Assembly (NCBI RefSeq): GCF_025857195.1
Contig: NZ_CP109787.1
Span: forward strand, 1,677,501 to 1,741,500
Source of the DNA: Leisingera thetidis
GTDB lineage: Bacteria; Pseudomonadota; Alphaproteobacteria; Rhodobacterales; Rhodobacteraceae
Direction of reading: 5' to 3'
DNA: 64,000 bases
Shown piece after piece: positions 1-7,648 of this stretch (within the stretch, counting starts at the first letter, position 1; every line of letters begins with the position of its first letter). The notes below the pieces were generated by a model. It was not told the DNA's origin. It was given only the letters and a program-made list of their open reading frames with translations, and made no database searches. The position numbers and the translations under genes are program-made.

Positions 1-2054
1 TTGGTGCCTTCGGAGAACCACGCGATTATTGGGTCCGGTCATCGCGTGAGCGCGAAAATCGCGTCTATCCCACCAAACCGGTGATTGGCTTCATTCTGGG
101 CAAGACAGAACTAAACGGTGGTTGGGGACAGAAGGCAGATGCTGCTGCGCGTCTTCACAACGCCGGATTTATCATTGTCGACCAAAACGATCAGCCCATC
201 GAGCCCCCAAAACGCTACGAACACCTGATTGAAGGTGCCGACCGGACCAGGCTTTGCGCCCTGAATTATTACATAGAACCTGCCCGGGAAAAGGCGGCCA
301 GCGAGGTCTCCATCCGCGCAGGAGACTTGGCTACGGCGATCGGGCTGAAAGACGCATTCCCGAACATCTGCCAGGCCCTTGGCGGTGAGAAGTTCCAGAA
401 TCTTGCGCAAGTACCGCCGCCCACGAGCACCGAACCGAATCCAAGCAGCTCGACCGTTTTCACATATACGCTCAATTCCCAACCGGAGGCGGACACCGTG
501 ACCGACACAAGAAAAGCGCCCTCGCCATCCGCCGTAAACTTGATCCTCTATGGCCCGCCTGGCACGGGCAAGACGTATCAGACGGCATGGGAAGCAGTAC
601 GGCTGTGCTTGGGAGACGAGGCTGCCGCTTTCTTAAATGGACAGGATAGCCGAGCAGAGCTCATGAGCACGTACCGCAGCCTCGTGAGCGAGGGGCGCAT
701 CGAATTCGTGACCTTCCACCAGTCGATGTCCTACGAGGAGTTCATCGAGGGGCTGCGACCGACCACGGATCAGTCCGAAGACAGCTCGGCGGGCACCGGG
801 TTCCGGCTGGAGCCGGCACCCGGGATATTCAGGCGCATCTCGGAGCGTGCGGAGAAGGGCGTGGCAACTGTACCGCGAGAGAACGTCGTTTCCCTCGAAG
901 GGCGGCAGGTCTTCAAGATGTCGATCCCGCGCGCCAACGTGGCCGCGGAGGACTACCTGTTCGAGGAGGCCATCTCCGAGGGGCACACGCTCCTCGGCTG
1001 GGAGGACATCGACTTCTCCGACGACAGGTTTTCCGATGTCGAGGAAATACTGGAGACTTGTCGTACCCAGGGCGAGCGCGAAGGCGAGGTCACTCTCCAG
1101 TCGGGCCAAGTGAGCCAAGTGGACGTTTTCCGCAACCAGTTGGACGTCGGAGACATCATCGTCGTCACCAAGGGCAACCGACTATTCCGGGCCATCGGCG
1201 AGGTCACGGGCGAGTACGAATACCGGCAGCGGGACAACCGGAAGTACTGCCACCGGCGGTCCGTGCGGTGGCTCTGGGTCGACAGAGATGGGGTTTCTGC
1301 CTCCGAGATCTACGATGGCAACTTCACCATGAGGTCGATCTATGCTCTCGATCGGGCCCGCCTCGATACCGTTGCCCTCGAAAGCTACATGAATAGCGGC
1401 GGCGATCCGGTGCATCGCGAGGCAAGACCGCATGTCCTTATCATCGACGAGATCAACCGGGCGAATATCTCCAAGGTCTTCGGCGAATTGATCACGCTTC
1501 TCGAGCCCGATAAGCGGCTCGGGATGGCCAACGAAATCCGCCTCACGCTTCCCTATTCCAAGAAGTCTTTTGGGGTACCTCAAAACCTCCATGTCATCGG
1601 TACGATGAACACAGCCGATCGCTCCATCGCGCTCTTGGATACAGCACTACGCCGCCGGTTCTCTTTCAAGGAACTGATGCCCGACCCTTCAGTTCTGTCG
1701 GACAACGTTGAGGGGGTCGATCTGCAAAAGCTGCTGTCTACGATCAACGAGCGGATCGAGTATCTGTTCGACCGGGAGCATCAAGTCGGGCACGCCTACT
1801 TCACAGGCTGCCAGACGCGGTCGGATATCGAGAGCGTCATGCGAGACAAGGTGATCCCTCTTCTGGCTGAGTATTTCTATGAGGATTGGTCCAAGGTCGC
1901 AGCTGTTCTTGGCGACTCTGCTCACGGTCCCGCCCGTTTCCTCGATGCCAATCGAATTGCTGTACCCGGAGGCATGACTGAAGACGACTTTTCTAGCGAA
2001 AAACTGCGGTGGACGGTCAAAGACAAATTCGACTTCTCAGAGTTTGCGGCCTGA
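1..2054 (+). CDS. mcrB: McrB-like modification-dependent restriction NTPase (5'-partial)
   Basis: This is the motor subunit of a McrBC-type system that cleaves DNA containing modified cytosine. The reading frame is open to the first base of the window, so the true start and part of the N-terminal DNA-recognition region lie outside; the GTG at 81 is only the first start-like codon. Numbering from 81, the Walker A motif GPPGTGKT is at about residues 158-165, the Walker B motif (LIIDEINRAN) at about 453-462 and the McrB hallmark MNTADRSI at about 509. Walker A and B are about 300 residues apart, far more than in a plain AAA+ domain. The insert (about residues 269-420) holds a GDIIVVTKGN...IGEVTG pattern that I read as an EVE/PUA-like fold. 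The stop overlaps the mcrC start (TGATG). Base composition is less G+C-rich than the neighbouring core genes. Confidence 0.9.
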   Translation, partial: GAFGEPRDYWVRSSRERENRVYPTKPVIGFILGKTELNGGWGQKADAAARLHNAGFIIVDQNDQPIEPPKRYEHLIEGADRTRLCALNYYIEPAREKAASEVSIRAGDLATAIGLKDAFPNICQALGGEKFQNLAQVPPPTSTEPNPSSSTVFTYTLNSQPEADTVTDTRKAPSPSAVNLILYGPPGTGKTYQTAWEAVRLCLGDEAAAFLNGQDSRAELMSTYRSLVSEGRIEFVTFHQSMSYEEFIEGLRPTTDQSEDSSAGTGFRLEPAPGIFRRISERAEKGVATVPRENVVSLEGRQVFKMSIPRANVAAEDYLFEEAISEGHTLLGWEDIDFSDDRFSDVEEILETCRTQGEREGEVTLQSGQVSQVDVFRNQLDVGDIIVVTKGNRLFRAIGEVTGEYEYRQRDNRKYCHRRSVRWLWVDRDGVSASEIYDGNFTMRSIYALDRARLDTVALESYMNSGGDPVHREARPHVLIIDEINRANISKVFGELITLLEPDKRLGMANEIRLTLPYSKKSFGVPQNLHVIGTMNTADRSIALLDTALRRRFSFKELMPDPSVLSDNVEGVDLQKLLSTINERIEYLFDREHQVGHAYFTGCQTRSDIESVMRDKVIPLLAEYFYEDWSKVAAVLGDSAHGPARFLDANRIAVPGGMTEDDFSSEKLRWTVKDKFDFSEFAA

Positions 2055-3367
2055 TGTCGGCCTTCACCCTGCGCGAATGGGAAACGTTGCCCCACGGCGA
2101 AGGGGACGGCTGCATTCCCGAACACTTTGCCGAGCGTCTCGCGGCGCTCGCCAAGAAATCTACCTTTGTCGGCAGCAGCGGCGGCGGAGTGCTTGAGGAT
2201 CGGCGCCATGACCTGCGAGCGCGTGGTGTCGTCGGCGTCTTGGCGACCGACGAGTGCAGTCTCGAGATCCTTCCTAAGATCGACGTCGAGGTGCAGGGTG
2301 GTGAAGCAATGCAAAACGCTGCCATTCGCAAACGCCTTGTTCACATGCTTGCTGTCGCGCTCGACCTAAAGATAGAGACAGGCCAAATCACAGAGCTTGA
2401 CTGGCAGCGCGAAACGCTTCTCGAAATTCTCATCCGAATTTTCTGCAGTAAGCTGATCGATGCCGTTCGTCGCGGCATGCCGAGACGATACATGGTCCAA
2501 GAGGATGACCTTGCGGCTTTGCGCGGGACGCTCGACCTTCCACGTCAATTCACACGCCACGCCGCGACCCCCTCACGGCTTGCCTGCAAGTTCGATGAGC
2601 TCTCTGAGGACATCGCTCTGAACCGCATCATGAAAGCCACGGTCGCACATCTCTTCAGAATGTCCCGTAGCCCGTCCAACCAACAGCGCTTGCGCGAATT
2701 GGCTTTCGTCTACGCTGATATTGCCGAAGTCGCTGTGTCTTCGCTGAAATGGGACGAGGTCGTTATCGACCGGACCAACCGAGCTTGGCAGGAATTGTTC
2801 GGGATGGCGCAACTTTTTCTGCGTAGTCGCTACCAAACGACGAGTGCCGGGGCGGGGCGAGGTACTGCGCTTCTCTTTGAGATGAATACACTTTTCGAGG
2901 AATATGTCGGCCGGCTGATCACACGCGCTTTGGCACGCACGGAGTATCGGGTCTCTCTACAGGGCGGGAGACTGTTCTGCCTGAAATCGCTCGATGATGA
3001 ACGCGCTGTGTTCCAGACGAAGCCCGATATCCTGATCTGGCGTGATGGGCGGGTTGTCCATGTGATCGACACGAAGTGGAAGCGAATTTCGTCGCGTATC
3101 GACAATCGAAAACAAGGGGTTGCTCAAGGCGACGTCTATCAGATGATGGCCTATGCACAGCTTTATCGCGCACCTCGGCTTACGCTTCTTTATCCACATC
3201 ATTCAGGGCTGGGTGCAACAGAGCTTATCCACGCTAGACATCGAATAACCGGTCACGCGACAATCTTGGAGATCGCCAGCATCGATGTAGCGAATGGTGG
3301 AAACATAATTGATCGGCTTCAAAGTCTGCTTCTCTCCAGCGAGTTGACAGCAGAACTGTCAGTTTAA
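2054..3367 (+). CDS. mcrC: McrC-like nuclease subunit of the McrBC system
   Basis: McrC is the endonuclease partner that stimulates McrB NTP hydrolysis and cuts the DNA. I chose the ATG at 2054 because it overlaps the mcrB stop codon, which is typical of this pair; the frame stays open upstream to 2009 but that part lies inside mcrB. The product is 437 residues. The C-terminal part carries a PD-(D/E)xK-type core: KPDILIW (Asp about residue 325) followed by VIDTKWK (Asp about 339, Lys about 341), matching the McrC nuclease domain. The N-terminal part begins FTLREWE and should contact McrB. The two genes form a complete operon apart from the missing mcrB 5' end. Confidence 0.9.
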   Translation: MSAFTLREWETLPHGEGDGCIPEHFAERLAALAKKSTFVGSSGGGVLEDRRHDLRARGVVGVLATDECSLEILPKIDVEVQGGEAMQNAAIRKRLVHMLAVALDLKIETGQITELDWQRETLLEILIRIFCSKLIDAVRRGMPRRYMVQEDDLAALRGTLDLPRQFTRHAATPSRLACKFDELSEDIALNRIMKATVAHLFRMSRSPSNQQRLRELAFVYADIAEVAVSSLKWDEVVIDRTNRAWQELFGMAQLFLRSRYQTTSAGAGRGTALLFEMNTLFEEYVGRLITRALARTEYRVSLQGGRLFCLKSLDDERAVFQTKPDILIWRDGRVVHVIDTKWKRISSRIDNRKQGVAQGDVYQMMAYAQLYRAPRLTLLYPHHSGLGATELIHARHRITGHATILEIASIDVANGGNIIDRLQSLLLSSELTAELSV

Positions 3368-3421
3368 CGGGGCCGCCGATCATCTTCGAAGGCGCGCAAG
3401 ATGGAGAAGGTTCGACGGGTG

Positions 3422-3438
3422 TCCCATTCCCTCCGCCA
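3422..3438 (+). other. Candidate attachment site: tRNA-Ser 3'-end remnant
   Basis: The 17 bases TCCCATTCCCTCCGCCA match what the 3' end of a bacterial tRNA-Ser looks like: end of T-stem, acceptor strand TCCCTCC, discriminator G and CCA. No matching 5' acceptor strand (GGAGGGA) or cloverleaf precedes it, so it is not an intact tRNA. A rho-independent terminator follows 25 bases later, as expected behind a tRNA gene. It lies directly after mcrC, where the less G+C-rich island DNA gives way to core-like DNA. I infer an att site left by integration into a tRNA-Ser gene. Confidence 0.55.
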
Positions 3439-3462
3439 CAAACCAGTCGCGACCCCCGGACG

Positions 3463-3486
3463 AGGCCCCATTGCGGGCCTTTTTTC
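3463..3486 (+). terminator. Rho-independent terminator after the tRNA-Ser remnant
   Basis: Stem AGGCCC (3463-3468) pairs with GGGCCT (3475-3480) across a 6-base loop and is followed at once by a T-rich run. It would end either mcrBC transcripts or the original tRNA-Ser transcript. Confidence 0.75.
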
Positions 3487-3490
3487 TTTT

Positions 3491-4462
3491 CGGTTCAACG
3501 GGGTTGGCGGAGCGATCCGATTTTCAAGGACTGGCCGTGGGCCCGAAATCGGTCTCTGAACGCCCCGCGGCTGCTTTCCCCCGGCCTTCACTCTATTCAA
3601 GACACATTCAAATGGGTCCGTATTTTCACACGCTCGCCAGAATGGATTGCGCCGCTCTTGAGGCAGCTGCGGCCGGTTCTGATGCGGCCAGGGGGTGCCC
3701 GCCACGGGCATCAAGCCCGCCGCCCGCACGCTGCGGCCTGGGTGCGGCCGGTTTGAATAAACTCTTCAGCGTTATTTACTTTCCGGTCAGCCTGCGATGA
3801 CCTTCCGGTCAGGTGCTCTGATTCGAAAGTTTTCCGGCGCTTGCTGGTTTTCCGGGAAACAAACTCTGAAAAATGTAAGGATTGGAAGCATATTCAGCCT
3901 ATTTCCCGGCGGACAAGCCAGGCGCGGTGGCTGAAACGCGCGGCAAGGCCACAAAGTTTCCATGTTTCGAAATCGGAAACTATTCCAGTGCAAAACCTGT
4001 GTTTTCACATGGCAATGGGCATGTTTCATCCGTCTGTGCGGTGAATTGCGCCGTTTTTCGGAAACAATAGGCGGGCGGCCAGGCTCCAGGAAGGCTGCGT
4101 TTGGGTGCCGCGCCGGCTCAATGCGGGGAATTTTAGGCAATTTTTTGGCTTTGTGGCCGGAAGCGCCTAAAGTATGCATGGATTAGCCCATTTGGGGGGG
4201 CGAGTTCTGCGAGCTGCTGGACTGTGGTGGACTGCCAATTTCTGAAACAGGTCCCGGTGCCGAGTTTACGGGCACACCACTGATCCGAATGCTTCTGCTA
4301 TCCGGCTGCGCGCTGCATTTGCGCGCAAACCAGGACGCGTGCGTGTTCTGGCCCCCGTCCCGCTTGGGCTGGTGTTTTTGACTGTGGCAGACCGCATGGC
4401 TGTGCGGCTGCCCGGCTGACCCGGCAGATGGGGCTTATCGCCTGACCGGTGAGGAGAGGGTA
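3491..4462. other. Long stretch without a convincing gene
   Basis: Nearly one kilobase upstream of the RTX gene holds only short frames without a recognisable protein, ribosome site or codon signature. The visible structure is a cluster of TTCCGG direct repeats (3781-3853, listed separately) and a weak promoter-like pair, TTGGCT (4145-4150) and TAAAGT (4168-4173), spaced by 17 bases and pointing to the RTX gene. The gene at 4463 has its own Shine-Dalgarno (GAGGAGAG). The region may be a long regulatory leader or island-edge debris. Confidence 0.5.
3781..3853 (+). repeat. Four TTCCGG-containing direct repeats
   Basis: TTCCGGTCAG occurs at 3781-3790 and again at 3803-3812, a 22-base period equal to two helical turns. 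Two further copies in the form GTTTTCCGG follow between about 3829 and 3853. The phasing resembles a binding-site array for a dimeric regulator, but I do not recognise the protein. Confidence 0.4.
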
Positions 4463-6697
4463 ATGACAAAGAGTTACGAAAAGCCGAACCCGGCGCTGGA
4501 CGGAATCGTTGAAGGCACCGCGGGCGATGACCTGATCGACGCCGCTTACACCGGCGACCCGGAAGGCGACAGGGTCGACAACGCGGATGCCATCGACCCG
4601 GCGGCAGGGCCGGATGATGACGTCATTGTTGCGGGCGCGGGGAATGACAGCATCTTTGCCGGCGCGGGCGACGACACCGTGGATGGCGGCAGCGGCGACG
4701 ACCTGATCCTGGGCGACGGCGTGTCCGGCGCCTCCAAACCGGTGACCATTACCATCGACTCGACCAGTGCCGCCTTCAAGAACCAGGTCTTTGCCTACAC
4801 GATCAACCCGGACACCGGCGAAATCAGCAATGTTGTCGTGCTGACCGAAAACGCCAAGGACAGCGTCGGCGACAGTTTCACCTATGACGCGCCGGCAGGC
4901 GCCGTGGTCGGGGTGGGCATCATCAGCCCGCAAGGCACCTTCTTCTCCTCCGGCCATGGCAGCAACGTTGGCCTGAACCCTGACGGGCTGGTCCACACCA
5001 AGGGCTTCGGCCAGAACCCGGACGGCTCTGTGAAGCTTGGCTTCGAGGATCTGCGGAATCTGGGTGACCGGGACTTCAACGACGTCAAGCTGACCGTGGA
5101 TCTCGGCACCTCGGGCGCTTCCTTCGACAACGCGCATTTCGACTACCACTCCAGCTCTCCGGACCCGGTTGTGCCGGGTGATGACCTGCTGATCGGCGGT
5201 GAGGGCGATGACACCATTCTCGGCGGCGGCGGCGATGACACCATCGATGGCGGCGACGGCGCGGACGCGGTCGACGGCGGCGACGGTGACGATTTGATCG
5301 ATACCTCCAAGGACAGCGGCGTGCCGCTGCCGGACCGCGGTTTCCCCGGCTATACCGGCACCGATCCGGACATTCCGTTCATTCCGGCCGACCCGGATCC
5401 CTTTGACGACATGGACACCGTCCTGGGCGGTGCGGGCAATGACACCATCTCGACCGGCGACGACGCCGACCTGATCGAGGGCGGCGCCGGCATGGATGTG
5501 ATCGATGGCGGCATCGACGATGACACCATTGACGGCGGCGACGACGCGGATGTGCTGGTCGGCGGCGAAGGCTCCGACATCCTTTTGGGCGGCGGCGGCG
5601 ATGACACCATTTTCGGCGGGCTGAACCCGGCCTTCCCGGACGGGCTGAACATCACCGATGATGGAAGCGACGGCCGCCCGGCGGACCCGGATCCCACCAA
5701 CGGGATGGACACCATTGACGGCGGCGCCGGCAATGACCTGATATTCGGCCAGGATGACGACGACGTCATCAGCGGCGGCGATGGCGATGACACCATCGAT
5801 GCGGGCATCGACGACGATCTGGTCGATGGCGGCGCCGGCAACGACGTGATCACCGGCGGCCACGGCGCCGACACCCTGTCGGGCGGCGACGACCGCGACA
5901 TCTTCCTGGGAGCCACGGCGGGCGATGTTGTCGACGGCGGCTCCGGCGGCGATGACTTCGACACCCTGGACCTGACCGGCACCGGGCCGTTCGAGCTGAG
6001 CGGCGTCACCGTGGATGCGGACGGCAACAGCATCTCGGGCACCGTCAACTTCCTGGACGGCGATGGCACGGTAACCGGCTCCATGAGTTTTGGCGAGATT
6101 GAGCAGATCATTCCCTGCTTCACGCCGGGCACGCTGATTGCGACCCCGCTGGGCGAATGCCGGGTCGAGGATCTGAAGGCCGGCGACCGGGTGATCACCC
6201 GAGACAACGGCATCCAGGAAATCCGCTGGATCGGCATGCGGACGCTGGAAGGCCGGGATCTGGCCGGGGCCTCGCATCTGCAGCCGGTGCTGATCCGCCA
6301 GGGCGCCCTGGGCAATGGCTTGCCCGAGCGCGACATGATGGTCAGTCCCAACCACCGGGTGCTGGTCGCCAACGACAAGACCGCGCTTTATTTCGAGGAC
6401 CGTGAGGTTCTGGTGGCGGCCAAGCATCTGACCGGGCTGGCGGGCGTTGACGTGGTGGAGACCTCCCGGGTCACCTACATCCACTTCATGTTCGACCAGC
6501 ACGAGGTTGTTCTGTCGGACGGCGCTTGGACAGAAAGCTTCCAGCCCGGTGACCAGAGCCTGCGGGGCCTGGACAACGCGCAGCGCAACGAGCTGTTCGA
6601 ACTGTTCCCGGAACTGAAGTCGCAGCAGGGCCGCGCGGCCTATACCGCGGCCCGCCGTTCGCTGCGCAAACACGAGGCGCATCTGCTTGTGCACTGA
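4463..6697 (+). CDS. Secreted RTX calcium-binding protein with DUF4114 and C-terminal Hint domain
   Basis: The 744-residue acidic protein starts at an ATG with a good Shine-Dalgarno. A first RTX block (GAGNDSIFAG...GGSGDD) is at about residues 53-83. A DUF4114-like domain ending GFEDLRNLGDRDFND spans about 100-216. A long array of GGxGxDxxx calcium-binding nonapeptides covers about 236-505. A Hint domain begins at Cys552 (CFTPGTLIATPLGE), has the NHRV motif near residue 632 and ends with the RRSLRKHEAHLL tail seen in Rhodobacteraceae Hint proteins. RTX repeats fold on calcium outside the cell and such proteins normally leave by type I secretion; there is no Sec signal peptide. No secretion genes lie next to it. 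Function is unknown; adhesion, S-layer-like or matrix roles are possible. A self-processing role for Hint is inference. Confidence 0.85.
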   Translation: MTKSYEKPNPALDGIVEGTAGDDLIDAAYTGDPEGDRVDNADAIDPAAGPDDDVIVAGAGNDSIFAGAGDDTVDGGSGDDLILGDGVSGASKPVTITIDSTSAAFKNQVFAYTINPDTGEISNVVVLTENAKDSVGDSFTYDAPAGAVVGVGIISPQGTFFSSGHGSNVGLNPDGLVHTKGFGQNPDGSVKLGFEDLRNLGDRDFNDVKLTVDLGTSGASFDNAHFDYHSSSPDPVVPGDDLLIGGEGDDTILGGGGDDTIDGGDGADAVDGGDGDDLIDTSKDSGVPLPDRGFPGYTGTDPDIPFIPADPDPFDDMDTVLGGAGNDTISTGDDADLIEGGAGMDVIDGGIDDDTIDGGDDADVLVGGEGSDILLGGGGDDTIFGGLNPAFPDGLNITDDGSDGRPADPDPTNGMDTIDGGAGNDLIFGQDDDDVISGGDGDDTIDAGIDDDLVDGGAGNDVITGGHGADTLSGGDDRDIFLGATAGDVVDGGSGGDDFDTLDLTGTGPFELSGVTVDADGNSISGTVNFLDGDGTVTGSMSFGEIEQIIPCFTPGTLIATPLGECRVEDLKAGDRVITRDNGIQEIRWIGMRTLEGRDLAGASHLQPVLIRQGALGNGLPERDMMVSPNHRVLVANDKTALYFEDREVLVAAKHLTGLAGVDVVETSRVTYIHFMFDQHEVVLSDGAWTESFQPGDQSLRGLDNAQRNELFELFPELKSQQGRAAYTAARRSLRKHEAHLLVH

Positions 6698-6747
6698 CTG
6701 ATGCAGTTGCCGTTTTGGGGGAGGCGGCAGCAGCGGGCAATGCGCAG

Positions 6748-6780
6748 GAAGGCAGGACCTTGTGTCCTGCCTTCTCTGTT
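6748..6780 (+). terminator. Terminator of the RTX-Hint gene
   Basis: A perfect 11-bp stem, GAAGGCAGGAC (6748-6758) with GTCCTGCCTTC (6764-6774), has a 5-base loop and is followed by a short T-rich tail. It sits between two converging genes and can act in both directions. Confidence 0.75.
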
Positions 6781-6790
6781 TCGGGGGCTG

Positions 6791-7372
6791 TCAGCGGCGG
6801 CTGCGCCAAGCGGCCCAGTCGGCGGGCGTGTCCAGGTCTGTCAGGGCGCGGCGCCCCGGCAATGCCACCGCCTGGACGGTCTCGGATCTGAGGATGCTGC
6901 GCGCGCCCTGGTCGCCGGAAAGCGTTTTCAGGGCTTCAAAGCAGCGGCTTGGGAAGATCACCGGATGGCCGGGGGTGCCGTCCTCAGCCGTGGCGCGCAG
7001 GATTGGCCCCTCTTTTCCATGATAATGCGCGGCAAGATGCAGCATGTCCTGAGCTTCAACATCGGGCATGTCAGCCGGCAGGATCATCACCGCTTCGGTT
7101 TCTGCCGGCAAGGCCATCACTCCGCGGCGGATCGACGCCGCCATCCCCTCAGCGGCATCAGGAACCGGCACCAGGGCCGCAGCGCCGGTGGCAGTGGCGC
7201 GCGGGTGGGTTGTGCCGGGCAGGGTCACGTAGACCGGAAGCCCGGTCAGCGCAGCGCGGCGGCACATGAGAGCCAGCAGGGGCTGGCCGCCCGCATCCTC
7301 CATCAGCTTGTCGCGGCCCTGCATCCGGGACGACGCGCCGGCGGCGAGCAGCAGAATGGCTATGGCGGTCAT
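6791..7372 (-). CDS. MobA-like nucleotidyltransferase (molybdenum cofactor cytidylyl/guanylyltransferase family)
   Basis: The 193-residue protein opens with the NTP-transferase signature LLLAAGASSRMQGRDK (about residues 7-22). It continues with VMILPADMPD (about 96-105), the metal-binding acidic motif of this fold, and GTPGHPVIFP, typical of the MocA/MobA-like branch. Members add CMP or GMP to molybdopterin during cofactor maturation for xanthine-dehydrogenase-type or related enzymes. No molybdoenzyme or moa/moe genes lie nearby, so the exact substrate cannot be told. It is convergent with the RTX gene, and its upstream side carries a strong palindrome that might control it. Confidence 0.75.
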   Translation of the reverse strand: MTAIAILLLAAGASSRMQGRDKLMEDAGGQPLLALMCRRAALTGLPVYVTLPGTTHPRATATGAAALVPVPDAAEGMAASIRRGVMALPAETEAVMILPADMPDVEAQDMLHLAAHYHGKEGPILRATAEDGTPGHPVIFPSRCFEALKTLSGDQGARSILRSETVQAVALPGRRALTDLDTPADWAAWRSRR

Positions 7373-7410
7373 GGAAATCCGGTCTCCTGCTCTGGGCCGC
7401 GAGGCCGGAT

Positions 7411-7443
7411 GCCTCCGGCGGGAGTATTTTTACAAAGAAGAAG
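7411..7443 (+). repeat. Dispersed intergenic repeat, copy A
   Basis: The segment starts GCCTCCGGCGGGAGTATTTT and ends in AAAGAAGAAG. Near-identical segments occur at 53710-53742 and, on the other strand, around 25981-26003. The shared pattern is CCTCCGGCGGG, a TAT(T) core and an AAGAAG end. All copies lie in short gaps at gene 3' ends or between operon genes. I recall this type of element from other Roseobacter genomes, but that is memory and not a search. Confidence 0.5.
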
Positions 7444-7507
7444 ATCAAGAGTCTGAAAAAAATGCGGGGCCGGTGGATCTGGGGCCGCAATGGGTCATTA
7501 ATGCTGA

Positions 7508-7634
7508 CCAAATGTTTCGCGCGCGAAACATTTGGCGGGAGAGGCTGACCTATATGTTGCGCGGCTTCCCCGGCGGCAGCGTGCGCTGCCGGGGCAACGG
7601 GGCGGTTTCAGGTCAGGGATGCTGACCTGAAACC
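7508..7634. repeat. Cluster of three inverted repeats including a perfect 28-bp palindrome
   Basis: Positions 7508-7535 are a perfect palindrome: the left half CCAAATGTTTCGCG is the exact reverse complement of the right half. At about 7568-7594 a GGCAGC/GCTGCC stem flanked by CCCC/GGGG forms a second hairpin. At 7604-7634 a perfect 12-bp stem (GGTTTCAGGTCA with TGACCTGAAACC) has a 7-base loop. None has a clear T tract on the minus strand, where the dehydrogenase gene ends at 7649. The third may be a terminator or processing site; the first looks more like an operator. Confidence 0.7.
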
Positions 7635-7648
7635 TGGCCTGTTCAGGC

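Noticed and set aside
3361..3440. Possible intact tRNA gene
   Set aside because: Only the 3' end fits tRNA-Ser; no 5' acceptor strand, D-arm or anticodon arm can be formed upstream.
3471..3800. 109-codon plus-strand ORF, and neighbouring short ORFs to 4186
   Set aside because: No ribosome site, atypical codon use, and the first begins inside the terminator hairpin.
5170..5960. Repetitive DNA resembling a tandem or CRISPR-like array
   Set aside because: The repeats are coding RTX nonapeptides of variable sequence without regular spacers; no CRISPR array exists in the window.
4298..6694. 798-codon minus-strand ORF
   Set aside because: It is the mirror of the RTX repeats: GGC/GAC-rich codons on the plus strand remove stops on the other strand. 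The translation is a repetitive Val/Ala/Ile pattern without domains.
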